A stretch of DNA of 64,000 nucleotides from Foliimonas ilicis (GTDB taxonomy: Bacteria > Pseudomonadota > Alphaproteobacteria > Rhizobiales > Rhizobiaceae): assembly GCF_039939195.1 (NCBI RefSeq), contig NZ_JBDUUH010000006.1:1-64000 (forward strand), given 5' to 3'. The notes under the pieces are model-generated. The model was given only the letters and a program-made list of their open reading frames with translations. It did no database searches and had not been told where the DNA came from. A program made the position numbers and the translations under genes. Shown piece by piece: positions 54,646 through 63,660 of this stretch (position 1 is the stretch's first letter; each line of letters opens with the position of its first letter).

Positions 54646-55452
54646 TTAAAGAACGAGCTTGTTGGAGCGGTTCTCGATGGCGCGCACGAGATTGAGCGCT
54701 GTCATTTCAGATGACTTCGGATTGGTCTTCAGCGGCAGGTTTTCAAGCCGAACATCGAGTACACCGAAATCGCCCTCGGCATGAATCTGATGCACGTTGC
54801 GCTGTGTGTCCGGGTCGGCAACCAGTTCGATACGGGTTTTTTCAAACCCGACGCCGGCGAGGGAGGTGATTACCGCGACGTTGGCATTCTGCGGATATGC
54901 GGATGCCGCCTGCGCTGCATTACCTTCGAAGAATACCATTGCATCCGTCAACGCAGTCAGGTCGCAAACCTGTTCGGCAGCCGTGCCTCTCCAGGCCGCC
55001 GGCGGCTTCACAATGCGATGCACCACACGGTCGAGGCCGACACGGCTGGCTGCAGACAAGGCGTCTACTCCTCCCAGCGCGCCCGGCGGCACGATGATAC
55101 GCCCACCGCTCCGTTCGGCGATGTCTGTCATGAGTTGAAGCACGTCGTTCTCAGCCAGCGCCGAAGTGGATGAAATCATGAAATCAAGACCCGCCCGCAG
55201 GCTCGCCTCTCCCCACGGTTTCACGCTTGAGCGACCAGCCGCTTCGACGACCAGGCTTGGCGCGCATTGCATTAACTTCGCCGGCTCAATCAGCAGCATT
55301 GCACCATCCGGAAAGGCCGGACGATCACGTTCGGCATCACGGACAGCAACGCCCACAATCCTGCAAGACGCATTGCGCTCTCTTAGAAGTTCACAGACCC
55401 GTTGGGCGATCGCACCCCAGCCAATGAGGCATATGCGTTCAAACGCCGACAT
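54646..55452 (-). CDS. L-aspartate-dehydrogenase-like enzyme (NadX family)
   Basis: A 268-residue NAD(P)-dependent enzyme. The Rossmann motif is LIGWGAIAQRV at residues 9-19, and the conserved centre is IVPPGALGGVDAL, with a catalytic-type His in the VHQIHAEGDFG segment. Family reaction: L-aspartate to iminoaspartate, used in NAD synthesis or amine removal. Its start overlaps livF by 14 bases. In a 3-hydroxyanthranilate setting it may act on an amino-muconate-type intermediate. Confidence 0.88.
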   Translation of the reverse strand: MSAFERICLIGWGAIAQRVCELLRERNASCRIVGVAVRDAERDRPAFPDGAMLLIEPAKLMQCAPSLVVEAAGRSSVKPWGEASLRAGLDFMISSTSALAENDVLQLMTDIAERSGGRIIVPPGALGGVDALSAASRVGLDRVVHRIVKPPAAWRGTAAEQVCDLTALTDAMVFFEGNAAQAASAYPQNANVAVITSLAGVGFEKTRIELVADPDTQRNVHQIHAEGDFGVLDVRLENLPLKTNPKSSEMTALNLVRAIENRSNKLVL

Positions 55453-56140
55453 AGGAATGGACCTTGTCGTAATCCCGTTCCAGATCTACGCCAGTACCGG
55501 ACCAGACAGTTCTACCGCGCTCGATGATGAAATGACGATCGGCAAGCGTCTTCAAAACCGCAATGTTCTTGTCGATAAGCAAGATCGACTGACCCGCTTT
55601 GCGCAACTGCCGGATGACTTCCCAGATTTCGGCGCGGATCACCGGCGCGAGACCTTCAGTCGCCTCATCAAGAATCAACAGGCGCGGGTTGGTCATCAAC
55701 GCTCGGCCGATCGCGAGCATCTGCTGTTCGCCCCCCGATAGTGTGTTGGCCATCTGGTGCATTCGCTCGCGCATACGAGGGAAAAGGTCATAAACCTTCT
55801 CCAGTGTCCAAGAATCCTGTCTTTTATCTCGATCGGCCGCTGTAGCCACCAGGTTTTCACGAACGGTGAGCTTGGAGAAAATCTGGCGACCTTCAGGCAC
55901 GAGGCCGACGCCGAGGCGCGCTACCCGTTCGGGCGCAAGCCGCGTTGCAGGCTTCCCGTCGATGGTTACCTTCCCGCCGCGCGCCGATACCAGACCCATG
56001 ATCGTTTTGATCGAGGTTGTCTTACCCATCCCGTTGCGTCCCATGAGCGTGATGAGTTCGCCCTTCTTGACCTCGAAAGACACGTCGAAAAGCACTTGGC
56101 AGTGACCGTAACCGGCCTGTAGTCCGTTTACACTCAGCAT
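55439..56140 (-). CDS. livF: Branched-chain-type ABC ATPase LivF
   Basis: A 233-residue ATPase. Walker A GRNGMGKTT, signature LSGGEQQM, Walker B LLILDEATEGLAP. It overlaps livG by one base and aspartate dehydrogenase by 14 bases. Couples ATP hydrolysis to LivHM transport. Confidence 0.95.
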   Translation of the reverse strand: MLSVNGLQAGYGHCQVLFDVSFEVKKGELITLMGRNGMGKTTSIKTIMGLVSARGGKVTIDGKPATRLAPERVARLGVGLVPEGRQIFSKLTVRENLVATAADRDKRQDSWTLEKVYDLFPRMRERMHQMANTLSGGEQQMLAIGRALMTNPRLLILDEATEGLAPVIRAEIWEVIRQLRKAGQSILLIDKNIAVLKTLADRHFIIERGRTVWSGTGVDLERDYDKVHSYVGV

Positions 56141-56889
56141 TATTCGATGTCCTCGCCGAGATAGGCTTCGCGCACGGCGGCGCTTTCCCTGACTTCCTTC
56201 ATGGTGCCCGTCATGATGATCCTGCCGTAAACCAGGACGGAAACGCGATCCGCCATAGCAGCGACGGCATCCATGTCATGCTCGACAAGCAGCATGGATA
56301 CCGCACCGCGCAGCGCTTTAAGCGTTTCGACCATATCGCGGCTTTCGGTGTGGCCGAGGCCTGCCATTGGCTCGTCGAGCAGAAGCACCTTTGGCTTTCC
56401 GGCCAGCGCCATCAGGAGTTCGAGCTGCTTTCGCTCGCCATGGGACAGGTTTTCGGCCTTGATATCGGCCCTGTGCGCCAATGGGCTTTGCGCCAGCATC
56501 GTATCGGTTTCCTGCCAGACCTCGCGGTGTTTTGAAAACGCGTCAAGGATACGCATAGTATTGCCAAGGCGCGCTTGAAAGGCAATGCTCAGATTTTGCC
56601 GCACGGTGGATTCTCCGAGCAGGCTGGTGATCTGGAAAGTACGGCCAAGTCCGCGCCTGACTCGCTCGGCGGGTGCCGTCATTGTGACATCCGAGCCGCC
56701 CATGAAGATGCGGCCTTCGTTCGGCTGCAGGTTTCCGCAAAGCTGGTTGATAAGCGTCGACTTGCCGGCGCCGTTGGGTCCAATCACCGCATGAATCTCG
56801 CCTTCCTCCACCGTGAGGTCGACATTGTCGGTGGCGAGCAGACCTCCAAACCGCTTGACCAGCTTATCTGTGCAAAGAACGACGGTCAT
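56140..56889 (-). CDS. livG: Branched-chain-type ABC ATPase LivG
   Basis: A 249-residue ATPase. Walker A GPNGAGKST, signature LSHGERKQ, Walker B VLLLDEPMAGLG, with the LivG-type long ATP-binding cassette. Start overlaps the livM stop by 4 bases. Confidence 0.95.
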   Translation of the reverse strand: MTVVLCTDKLVKRFGGLLATDNVDLTVEEGEIHAVIGPNGAGKSTLINQLCGNLQPNEGRIFMGGSDVTMTAPAERVRRGLGRTFQITSLLGESTVRQNLSIAFQARLGNTMRILDAFSKHREVWQETDTMLAQSPLAHRADIKAENLSHGERKQLELLMALAGKPKVLLLDEPMAGLGHTESRDMVETLKALRGAVSMLLVEHDMDAVAAMADRVSVLVYGRIIMTGTMKEVRESAAVREAYLGEDIE

Positions 56890-57878
56890 GATGTGGCCCC
56901 CCGTTTCCGGAACAGTTCGCGGAGAAAAGCAATCAGCCCGAGGATGCCCCCACGGGTGCCCAGCACGATCACCAGGAGAACGAGGCCGAGCGCAAGCTGC
57001 CAGTGTTCCGTCCAGGCGGATAGGTAGGATTGCAGGACGAGGAACGCTCCTGCGCCAAACAGCGGGCCCAAGAAGGTGCCGACGCCACCAAGAATGAGCA
57101 TCACCATCAACTCGCCGGACTTGGTCCAGTGCAGTGTGTCAGGGCTTGCAAAGCGCATAAACACTGCAAGCAGCGCACCTGCAAGGCCTGCGCCCATGCC
57201 GGCCAGAACAAACGCGTAAAGCTTGTACCTGAAAGGCGCGATGCCGATTGCCGTCATGCGCTCCTCGTTTTGGCGAATGCCGGACAGGGTAGCGCCAAAA
57301 GAGGAATTCACCACGCGCCAAAGCCACACGAAATAGGCAACAGTCACAACGAGGATGACGTAGTACATCGTTGTGCGATCGCGCAGGTTGAGATCAAACA
57401 GTGTGTTGGCTTGCCGCACGATTATGCCGTCCTCACCGCCATAACCCTGAAGGGACACGAAGAAGAAATACACCATCTGGGCGAATGCAAGCGTGATCAT
57501 GATAAACTGAACGCCGCCGGTTCGCAGCGCAAGTGCGCCAATGATCAGGGCCGCGAGGCCCGATACGAATATTGCGGCCGGCAGCGTGATAAGGAGTTGG
57601 TTAGTCCCGGAAATGAATCCGAACAGAAGGCTGCCATCAGCGTAGTGGGCATATAGAATACCGACTACATAGTTGCCGATACCAAAAAAGGCCGCATGAC
57701 CGAACGAAACCATGCCGCCATAGCCGATCACGAGGTTTAGGCTGGCGACAGCAATAGCGTAGATCATGACGCGAGCGACCAAGCTAGTCAGCGCTGATTG
57801 GCCAATGGCGTCGGCCGCAAAAGGGACAGCAACGAAGCATATGATTATCAGAGCGGCGGAAATCCAGACGCGCATCAC
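56886..57878 (-). CDS. livM: Branched-chain-type ABC permease LivM
   Basis: A 330-residue permease with about nine hydrophobic segments and the LivM motif GYGGMVSFGHAAFFGIGNYV. Start overlaps the livH stop by 4 bases. Confidence 0.95.
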   Translation of the reverse strand: MMRVWISAALIIICFVAVPFAADAIGQSALTSLVARVMIYAIAVASLNLVIGYGGMVSFGHAAFFGIGNYVVGILYAHYADGSLLFGFISGTNQLLITLPAAIFVSGLAALIIGALALRTGGVQFIMITLAFAQMVYFFFVSLQGYGGEDGIIVRQANTLFDLNLRDRTTMYYVILVVTVAYFVWLWRVVNSSFGATLSGIRQNEERMTAIGIAPFRYKLYAFVLAGMGAGLAGALLAVFMRFASPDTLHWTKSGELMVMLILGGVGTFLGPLFGAGAFLVLQSYLSAWTEHWQLALGLVLLVIVLGTRGGILGLIAFLRELFRKRGATS

Positions 57879-58804
57879 GCACCTCCCGCCGGGAAAAGAC
57901 CTCTAGGTTTAAACAAAAGCACGATCGCCATCAGAAGATATATACCCATGGAAGCAATGCCGACACCAAGCGCGTCGGCCTCTGGACCCGTCATGATCTG
58001 GCGCAGCAGACCAGGAAGAAAAGCTCGTAGGCAGGTATCAAGAACGCCCAGCGTCAGACCGCCGATAAACGCGCCTTTGATTGAACCTATCCCACCGATG
58101 ACCACCACGACGAAAGTGGCGAGGATGATCTGCTCGCCCATCCCTACCTGAACCGCAAGGATCGGACTGTTCATGAAGCCTGCAAGCCCCGCAAGAAGAG
58201 CGCCCAGCCCGAACACTGCGGTATAGAGAAGGCGGATATCGACCCCGAGCGCACGCACCATGTCGCGGTTCGTGGACCCAGCGCGTACGAGCATTCCTAC
58301 CCGGGTGCGGTCTATCAGCAAGAACAGCCCGGCGGCGACAATAAGACCCACGACGATCGTCAGCAGACGATACGCCGGGTAGAACAGTCCAGGGAGCAGT
58401 TCGACCGGAGCGCTCAGACCTGTCGGCATCTGTACGAACAGCGGCTGGCGTCCAAACATCAGGACAATGAGTTCGTTGAAAATCAAGATCAAGGCGAAGG
58501 TAGCGAGAACCTGATCGAGGTGATCACGGTTGTAAAGCCGCCGTATGACGCCGAGTTCGATGAGAAAGCCGGTCGCCGTAGCTGCAAGCAAGCCCGCCGG
58601 CAGGCCTAACCAGAAACTACCGGTATATTGAGCGACCCAAGTCCCGATAAAGGCGCCGACCATGTAAAGCGAGCCGTGGGCGAGATTGATAACGCCCATG
58701 ATTCCAAAGATGAGGGTCAGGCCGGCTGCCATCAGGAAAAGCATGATCCCGTAAAGCAGCCCGTTGAGAAGTTGTTCTATAACGAGCGTCATCGGACCTA
58801 TCAA
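57875..58804 (-). CDS. livH: Branched-chain-type ABC permease LivH
   Basis: A 309-residue permease with about eight hydrophobic segments, beginning with the family pattern LLNGLLYGIMLFLMAAGLTL and keeping the GSIKGAFIGG cytoplasmic loop. Pairs with LivM in the membrane. Confidence 0.95.
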   Translation of the reverse strand: MIGPMTLVIEQLLNGLLYGIMLFLMAAGLTLIFGIMGVINLAHGSLYMVGAFIGTWVAQYTGSFWLGLPAGLLAATATGFLIELGVIRRLYNRDHLDQVLATFALILIFNELIVLMFGRQPLFVQMPTGLSAPVELLPGLFYPAYRLLTIVVGLIVAAGLFLLIDRTRVGMLVRAGSTNRDMVRALGVDIRLLYTAVFGLGALLAGLAGFMNSPILAVQVGMGEQIILATFVVVVIGGIGSIKGAFIGGLTLGVLDTCLRAFLPGLLRQIMTGPEADALGVGIASMGIYLLMAIVLLFKPRGLFPAGGA

Positions 58805-58886
58805 AGATAACTTGGAAAACTAAGGAAATGCGACAGAAAGCTAGGCGAGTGCGCCGCGGCTCGAGCGACACACCCGCAACAGCACC

Positions 58887-60056
58887 TTACATCTGGCAGT
58901 CGGCGGCATAGATATCGCCATAGTCTTCGACGAGCTTTTCGCGCGTCACGGTCGTGGGAACGCCGTCAGGACCTTCAACCACCTCGAGCAAGTACCAGTC
59001 CTGGACAGGATGCTGGTTGGGGCCGAAGCTGAAATTGCCGCGAACGGATTCGAAATCCGCCTTGCGCAGAACTTCCCGCACCGCATATATGTCGTCCACG
59101 CCACCGGTAACCTTGAGCGCTGAGGCGATCAGCTTGCCAACATCATAGCCCTGCGTGCCGTAATAGGTCAGTGGACGGTCCGGATAGGCTTCCTTCCACT
59201 TGGCGACCAGTTCCTTGCTTGCCGCGTTGTTGAAATCTGGACTCCAATGCGACGTTACCATCAGGCCGATCGCGGCGTCTCCAAGCGCCTTGAGGCCAAC
59301 CGCATCGCTGGACGGCTCAGAAAGAACCATGGGAATCTGGCCGAGCAGTCCGGCTTGCTGATATTGACGCATGAAGGCGATGCCCAGGCCGCCCGGATGA
59401 AACTGGAACACGACGTCGGGCTTTGCGGCACGAATTTGGGCCATTTCTGCAGCATAGTCGGTTTGGTCGAGTTGCGTGTAGATTTCGCCAATGATTTCGC
59501 CTTCGAAAGTGCGCTTGAAACCATTCAGCGCATCCTTGCCTGCCTGATAGTTGGGCGCGAGAACGAAGGCGCGGTCGTAGCCGAGCTGCTTGGCTGCAAG
59601 CCCCGAGGCTTCGTGCAACGAGTCATTCTGCCATGGAACGACGAAATAGTTCTGGTGACATTCCTTGCCGGCCAGGTTCGACGGAGCCGCATTGGCGCTG
59701 ATGTAAATCGCATCATTGTCTACAATATCTGGAACCGTAGCGCCCGCGATATTTGAGAAGATGATACCTGTAAACAGCTTGATGCCGTCGTCGGCCATGA
59801 ACTTCTCGGCGATCTGGCGACCATTGGCCGGCTTGGCGGCGTCGTCCTCGACAACCAGTTCGACCGGCACACCGCCTAGTTTTCCGCCTTCATGATCAAT
59901 CGCGAGTTTTAGGCCGTCGCGCACGTCTTGTCCCAGATAACCACCAGGCCCCGACAGAGTCGTGATGACACCGATCTTGACAGCATCCTGTGTGAGGGTA
60001 GGCCCGACCGAGCTCAAGGTAAAGGCGGACGCCAGAATCCATTTTGAAAGCTTCAT
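58887..60056 (-). CDS. Branched-chain-type ABC solute-binding protein (second copy)
   Basis: A 389-residue periplasmic binding protein of the LivJ type. The signal peptide (MKLSKWILASAFTLSS, cleavage near TLT) is followed by VKIGVITTLSGPGGYLGQDV. The start is the ATG at 60056, which follows a GGGGAACGG site; ATG 60068 has none. It precedes livH by 82 bases and follows the dioxygenase gene, so it is the operon's own binding protein. Confidence 0.94.
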   Translation of the reverse strand: MKLSKWILASAFTLSSVGPTLTQDAVKIGVITTLSGPGGYLGQDVRDGLKLAIDHEGGKLGGVPVELVVEDDAAKPANGRQIAEKFMADDGIKLFTGIIFSNIAGATVPDIVDNDAIYISANAAPSNLAGKECHQNYFVVPWQNDSLHEASGLAAKQLGYDRAFVLAPNYQAGKDALNGFKRTFEGEIIGEIYTQLDQTDYAAEMAQIRAAKPDVVFQFHPGGLGIAFMRQYQQAGLLGQIPMVLSEPSSDAVGLKALGDAAIGLMVTSHWSPDFNNAASKELVAKWKEAYPDRPLTYYGTQGYDVGKLIASALKVTGGVDDIYAVREVLRKADFESVRGNFSFGPNQHPVQDWYLLEVVEGPDGVPTTVTREKLVEDYGDIYAADCQM

Positions 60057-60106
60057 TCCGTTCCCCATTGTTGTTGTTTTGATTGAAATAACGGTCTGCT
60101 CGACTG

Positions 60107-60649
<543 letters not shown>

Positions 60650-60674
60650 CTAAATTTTCCCTTTATTTTCCAGT

Positions 60675-61631
60675 TCAATTGACTTCCAGGCCACAGGTCT
60701 CGAAGGCCTGCTTGGTCACCCGTTTCTCATCCGTGGTAAGTTCGAGCAACGGAGCCCGCACGGGGCCACCGACCTGACCGAGCAGCTCCTGCCAATATTT
60801 TTGATGCGCATGCGGCTTTTCGGCTGGGCGCGTTTTACCGAACGCGTCCCGCACCGGCTTAAGGCTGTCGCGTAACGCGCGGGCTTCCTCAGCCTTCCCT
60901 GCGAAAGCGAGATCGGTATAAGCGCGGATGCGGCGGTCTGCCTTCGTCTGGAATGTGTATGGCGGCGAGGAGCACAGATAAAGCTGCCAGTCGAGCTCGA
61001 GGACGTTGTCGAGCCATTCGTCTTCCGATGCGGTCGAAATCAGGATGCGGTCGCCGGCAAGCTGCGTCAGCTTTTTGTACATATCCCGCGGTACGGAATA
61101 TTTGATTGCAACGACCGTTTCGATGTCGGCAAGGCGGCTGCAGAGCTCGGGACTCATCAGATAACCGCTATCTGGATGCGACCATAGTGCGATGCCAATA
61201 TCAACCTTTTCGGCAATGGTTTCGTAATAGCGTAGTAGCGTTTCGTCCTGTGCGCGAAAGAAGCTCAGCACAGGCGCATGAACCACGATGTAATCAGCGC
61301 CACCGGCCTGTGCATGCTTAGCGAGGTCAATTACCATATCCAAGTTCTGGTCGGAGCAGGACATAATTGTTTGCGCTTTATCGCCGACCGCATCGACTGC
61401 GACGTCGAACATGCGCTTTCTCTCGTCGAGCGACATAGAGAAGAATTCGGCCTGCTTTCCGGCGACGAACAATCCGTCGATGCCCAGATCGTTGATCCAA
61501 TGATCGATATTCTGACGGAATCCGCTCTCGTCGATTCTGCCGTCCTCTTTAAAGGGCGTGTTAGCGGCTGCCCACACGCCCTTCATGGTGGCCCTTGAAT
61601 GAGCTTTTGCATCTTTGCGCGTGTATTTCAT
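60675..61631 (-). CDS. DapA-superfamily lyase
   Basis: A 318-residue class I aldolase-like enzyme (dihydrodipicolinate synthase superfamily). The Schiff-base Lys is in VVAIKYSVPRD, the conserved Tyr is likely in GADYIVVHAPV, and the substrate segment GLFVAGKQAEFFSMSLDER replaces the usual GTTGE motif, so the substrate differs from that of DapA. First gene of the operon, it may be a hydratase-aldolase or retro-aldolase acting on the ring-cleavage product. Confidence 0.88.
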   Translation of the reverse strand: MKYTRKDAKAHSRATMKGVWAAANTPFKEDGRIDESGFRQNIDHWINDLGIDGLFVAGKQAEFFSMSLDERKRMFDVAVDAVGDKAQTIMSCSDQNLDMVIDLAKHAQAGGADYIVVHAPVLSFFRAQDETLLRYYETIAEKVDIGIALWSHPDSGYLMSPELCSRLADIETVVAIKYSVPRDMYKKLTQLAGDRILISTASEDEWLDNVLELDWQLYLCSSPPYTFQTKADRRIRAYTDLAFAGKAEEARALRDSLKPVRDAFGKTRPAEKPHAHQKYWQELLGQVGGPVRAPLLELTTDEKRVTKQAFETCGLEVN

Positions 61632-61739
61632 GCTATTTCCTAACGTCTTCCGCGGCGCGTTTTCTTACGAACGTCGTTTCCTTTTCCAAGCCGAAACGGG
61701 CTCACGTGCTTAGGTATGAATTTTTCTGATACCGATTTA

Positions 61740-61756
61740 CTGCAGTCGACCTGCAG
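61740..61756. promoter_or_regulatory. Possible LysR operator
   Basis: CTGCAG repeats at 61740-61745 and 61751-61756, separated by TCGAC, lie between the divergent DapA-like and LysR genes. Because CTGCAG is self-complementary, the pair also reads as an inverted repeat. A regulatory role is plausible, but the match to a LysR T-N11-A site is weak. Confidence 0.3.
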
Positions 61757-61824
61757 CGTAGTAAGCAGCAAAATTTTTTATGCATTAACCTACGAGTTCC
61801 ATATATATTCATGCGCAGTGTGAT

Positions 61825-62757
61825 ATGAATTCAGGCATGGCTAGCATTCGACAGATACAATGTTTCCAGGCGGTGGTTGAACTGGGGAACTTTTCACGCG
61901 CCGCCGAACGTCTCCACACCAGCCAGGCCGGCGTTTCCCATGCTATCCGGGATCTCGAAACCCTGCTCGACACGAGATTGTTCGACCGTACGACGCGCCG
62001 TGTCGAGCTGACGGAAGCTGGCAGGGTTTTCGCAGCCGGTGCGCTTGCGGGGCTCGCGGAGATAGAGCGCTCGGTGGATGCGGTGCGCGATCTCGGCCAA
62101 TTGCGCACAGGATTGGTAAGAATCGCTGCTCCTCCATTGATTGGCGCTACAGTGCTCCCGCGCCTCTTGCGGATAGCGAAAGAGACTTATCCAACTCTGC
62201 GCATCCGAATTGAGGACGTAGCCGCTGACGCGGTCGTGACAAAGGTACGGACCGGCCTGAGCGATCTGGGGGTGGGAACATTCGCCCAGGATGAAGACGG
62301 TATTGAAACACAACGCGTGTTGCGAGACAGCCTGATGTTGTTCATGCAGCCCGACAACCAACTCAGTACACATTCCGAGATTCCGTGGCGCTCGCTGCGC
62401 GACATTCCTATCATAGCGCTGACGAGGGAGAGTAATATCCGTCTTCTCACAGAGCTCGGCTTTGAATCTGCCGCGCTTGCCCTTCGACCGCATCTCGAAG
62501 TCCATCAGATTCACACCGCGCTGGCACTCGTTGAAAATGGTGCTGGAGTTGCCATTCTACCAACCTATGCCTTTGCCGGGCTCAACGGTCGCAAAATTTT
62601 GGCGCGGCCGCTGACAGAGCCAGTCATCGCACGCGACGTGTCTATCATTACAGCGCGCGATCGCGCTGCATCACCCGCTACGATTGCCATCCGTCCACTG
62701 CTACGCAGCGTGCTACGCGAACTCGTGCCGCACATTGAGTTTCCTGCGGACAATTAA
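61825..62757 (+). CDS. LysR-family transcriptional regulator
   Basis: A 310-residue LysR protein with an N-terminal winged helix (about residues 5-65: RQIQCFQAVVELGNFSRAAE, TSQAGVSHAIRDLE) and a co-inducer domain. Divergent from the DapA-like/dioxygenase operon, so it is the likely regulator; the inducer may be the operon's substrate. Confidence 0.95.
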   Translation: MNSGMASIRQIQCFQAVVELGNFSRAAERLHTSQAGVSHAIRDLETLLDTRLFDRTTRRVELTEAGRVFAAGALAGLAEIERSVDAVRDLGQLRTGLVRIAAPPLIGATVLPRLLRIAKETYPTLRIRIEDVAADAVVTKVRTGLSDLGVGTFAQDEDGIETQRVLRDSLMLFMQPDNQLSTHSEIPWRSLRDIPIIALTRESNIRLLTELGFESAALALRPHLEVHQIHTALALVENGAGVAILPTYAFAGLNGRKILARPLTEPVIARDVSIITARDRAASPATIAIRPLLRSVLRELVPHIEFPADN

Positions 62758-62785
62758 TCGGTATCGAGTGTCAAAGCATTGGCGA

Positions 62786-63013
62786 TTAGCTTGCAAGGAG
62801 CTCTGAACGCTGTGTAAGAGCATCCAGTGATGCCCACGCATTTCTTGCTCGCGTCCTTGGCAGGAATGCAGCACCGACCTCCTGATTGACGATCGACAAC
62901 AAGCTGGCCAGCCTTACGCAATCGTCGTCGTTACCGGCGGCTGTCAGTTCCGGACGCGGCTTCGTTACAGAGAGGTACTCCCGGCCGTATTTCGCGAAAC
63001 GACCGCGACGCAC
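62786..63013 (-). CDS. Possible hypothetical protein or remnant
   Basis: A 75-codon frame. The stretch after residue 15 (VTKPRPELTAAGNDDDCVRL, ASLLSIVNQEVGAAF) has protein-like composition, but the N-terminus looks random. It lies between two regulators. Not recognised, and possibly a fragment of a longer gene. Confidence 0.25.
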   Translation of the reverse strand: MRRGRFAKYGREYLSVTKPRPELTAAGNDDDCVRLASLLSIVNQEVGAAFLPRTRARNAWASLDALTQRSELLAS

Positions 63014-63091
63014 ACATTGCCGAGGCTGAGATGCTGGGCTGGTCTCGACCGCCTATCATCAGCTCTATACCTGCGGCGCCTTTCGATATTC

Positions 63092-63538
63092 TCACGTTGC
63101 ACTTGTCTCCGAAGCGTTGCGGCCTGATGCTGGTCGTCTTGGCACAAGCTGATCGAGCGTCAGCTCACCGAACCGCCTGATGAATAAAGCCTCTGCCTGT
63201 GTCATCGTGCTGGAAAGTGCAACATTGACGTTCTTCTGTACCTGACAATCCGGATGGTCATTCCGATTGCCTATCGCAAATAGATTCGGTCGGTTGAGAG
63301 CCTCGTAAACGTCTAGCAAAGTGATCTGGTTCAGAGGTCGCGCCAATTGCCATCCTCCACCGTGACCTTTTCCCGATCTCACATAGCCGGCGTCACGGAG
63401 GCCGGCCATCGTTCTGCGAAACACAGCCGGGTTGGTTCCCATGCTTTTGGCGAGGACGTCGGAGGTCAAGGGCTCATCAACCTGGCCCATGTGCAAAAGC
63501 ACATGCAGTACGTCCGATAACCTGGTGTCCTTGTTCAT
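63092..63538 (-). CDS. Rrf2-family transcriptional repressor
   Basis: A 148-residue Rrf2 protein with the winged helix near residues 5-65 (DVLHVLLHMGQVDEPLTSDV, LRDAGYVRSGKGHGGGWQLA). Rrf2 regulators sense iron, redox or electrophilic stress. The cysteines typical of cluster-binding members are not obvious (one Cys near residue 98), so a non-cluster sensor is more likely. Divergent from an MFS exporter across two operators. Confidence 0.93.
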   Translation of the reverse strand: MNKDTRLSDVLHVLLHMGQVDEPLTSDVLAKSMGTNPAVFRRTMAGLRDAGYVRSGKGHGGGWQLARPLNQITLLDVYEALNRPNLFAIGNRNDHPDCQVQKNVNVALSSTMTQAEALFIRRFGELTLDQLVPRRPASGRNASETSAT

Positions 63539-63588
63539 TTCCTGATCCGATCCTTGCGGGCCTCACCGTCAACCATCGTGCACAATCT

Positions 63589-63646
63589 TATGTAGCACCT
63601 ATTGATACATAATAGGCGTCCTGTTATGTAGCATCAACTGATACAT
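63589..63646. promoter_or_regulatory. Twin operators between Rrf2 and MFS genes
   Basis: Two 22-base sites, 63589-63610 and 63625-63646, each begin TATGTAGCA and end TGATACAT, and lie 36 bases apart start to start. Each is an imperfect inverted repeat. They lie directly before the MFS ATG and 50 bases from the repressor gene, so the Rrf2 protein is expected to bind them and repress the exporter. Confidence 0.75.
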
Positions 63647-63660
63647 TATTGGGTGCCATT

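Noticed and set aside
61740..61756. CTGCAG-TCGAC-CTGCAG looks like a cloning-vector polylinker
   Set aside because: The flanking sequence is ordinary intergenic DNA between two divergent genes and no vector sequence surrounds it.
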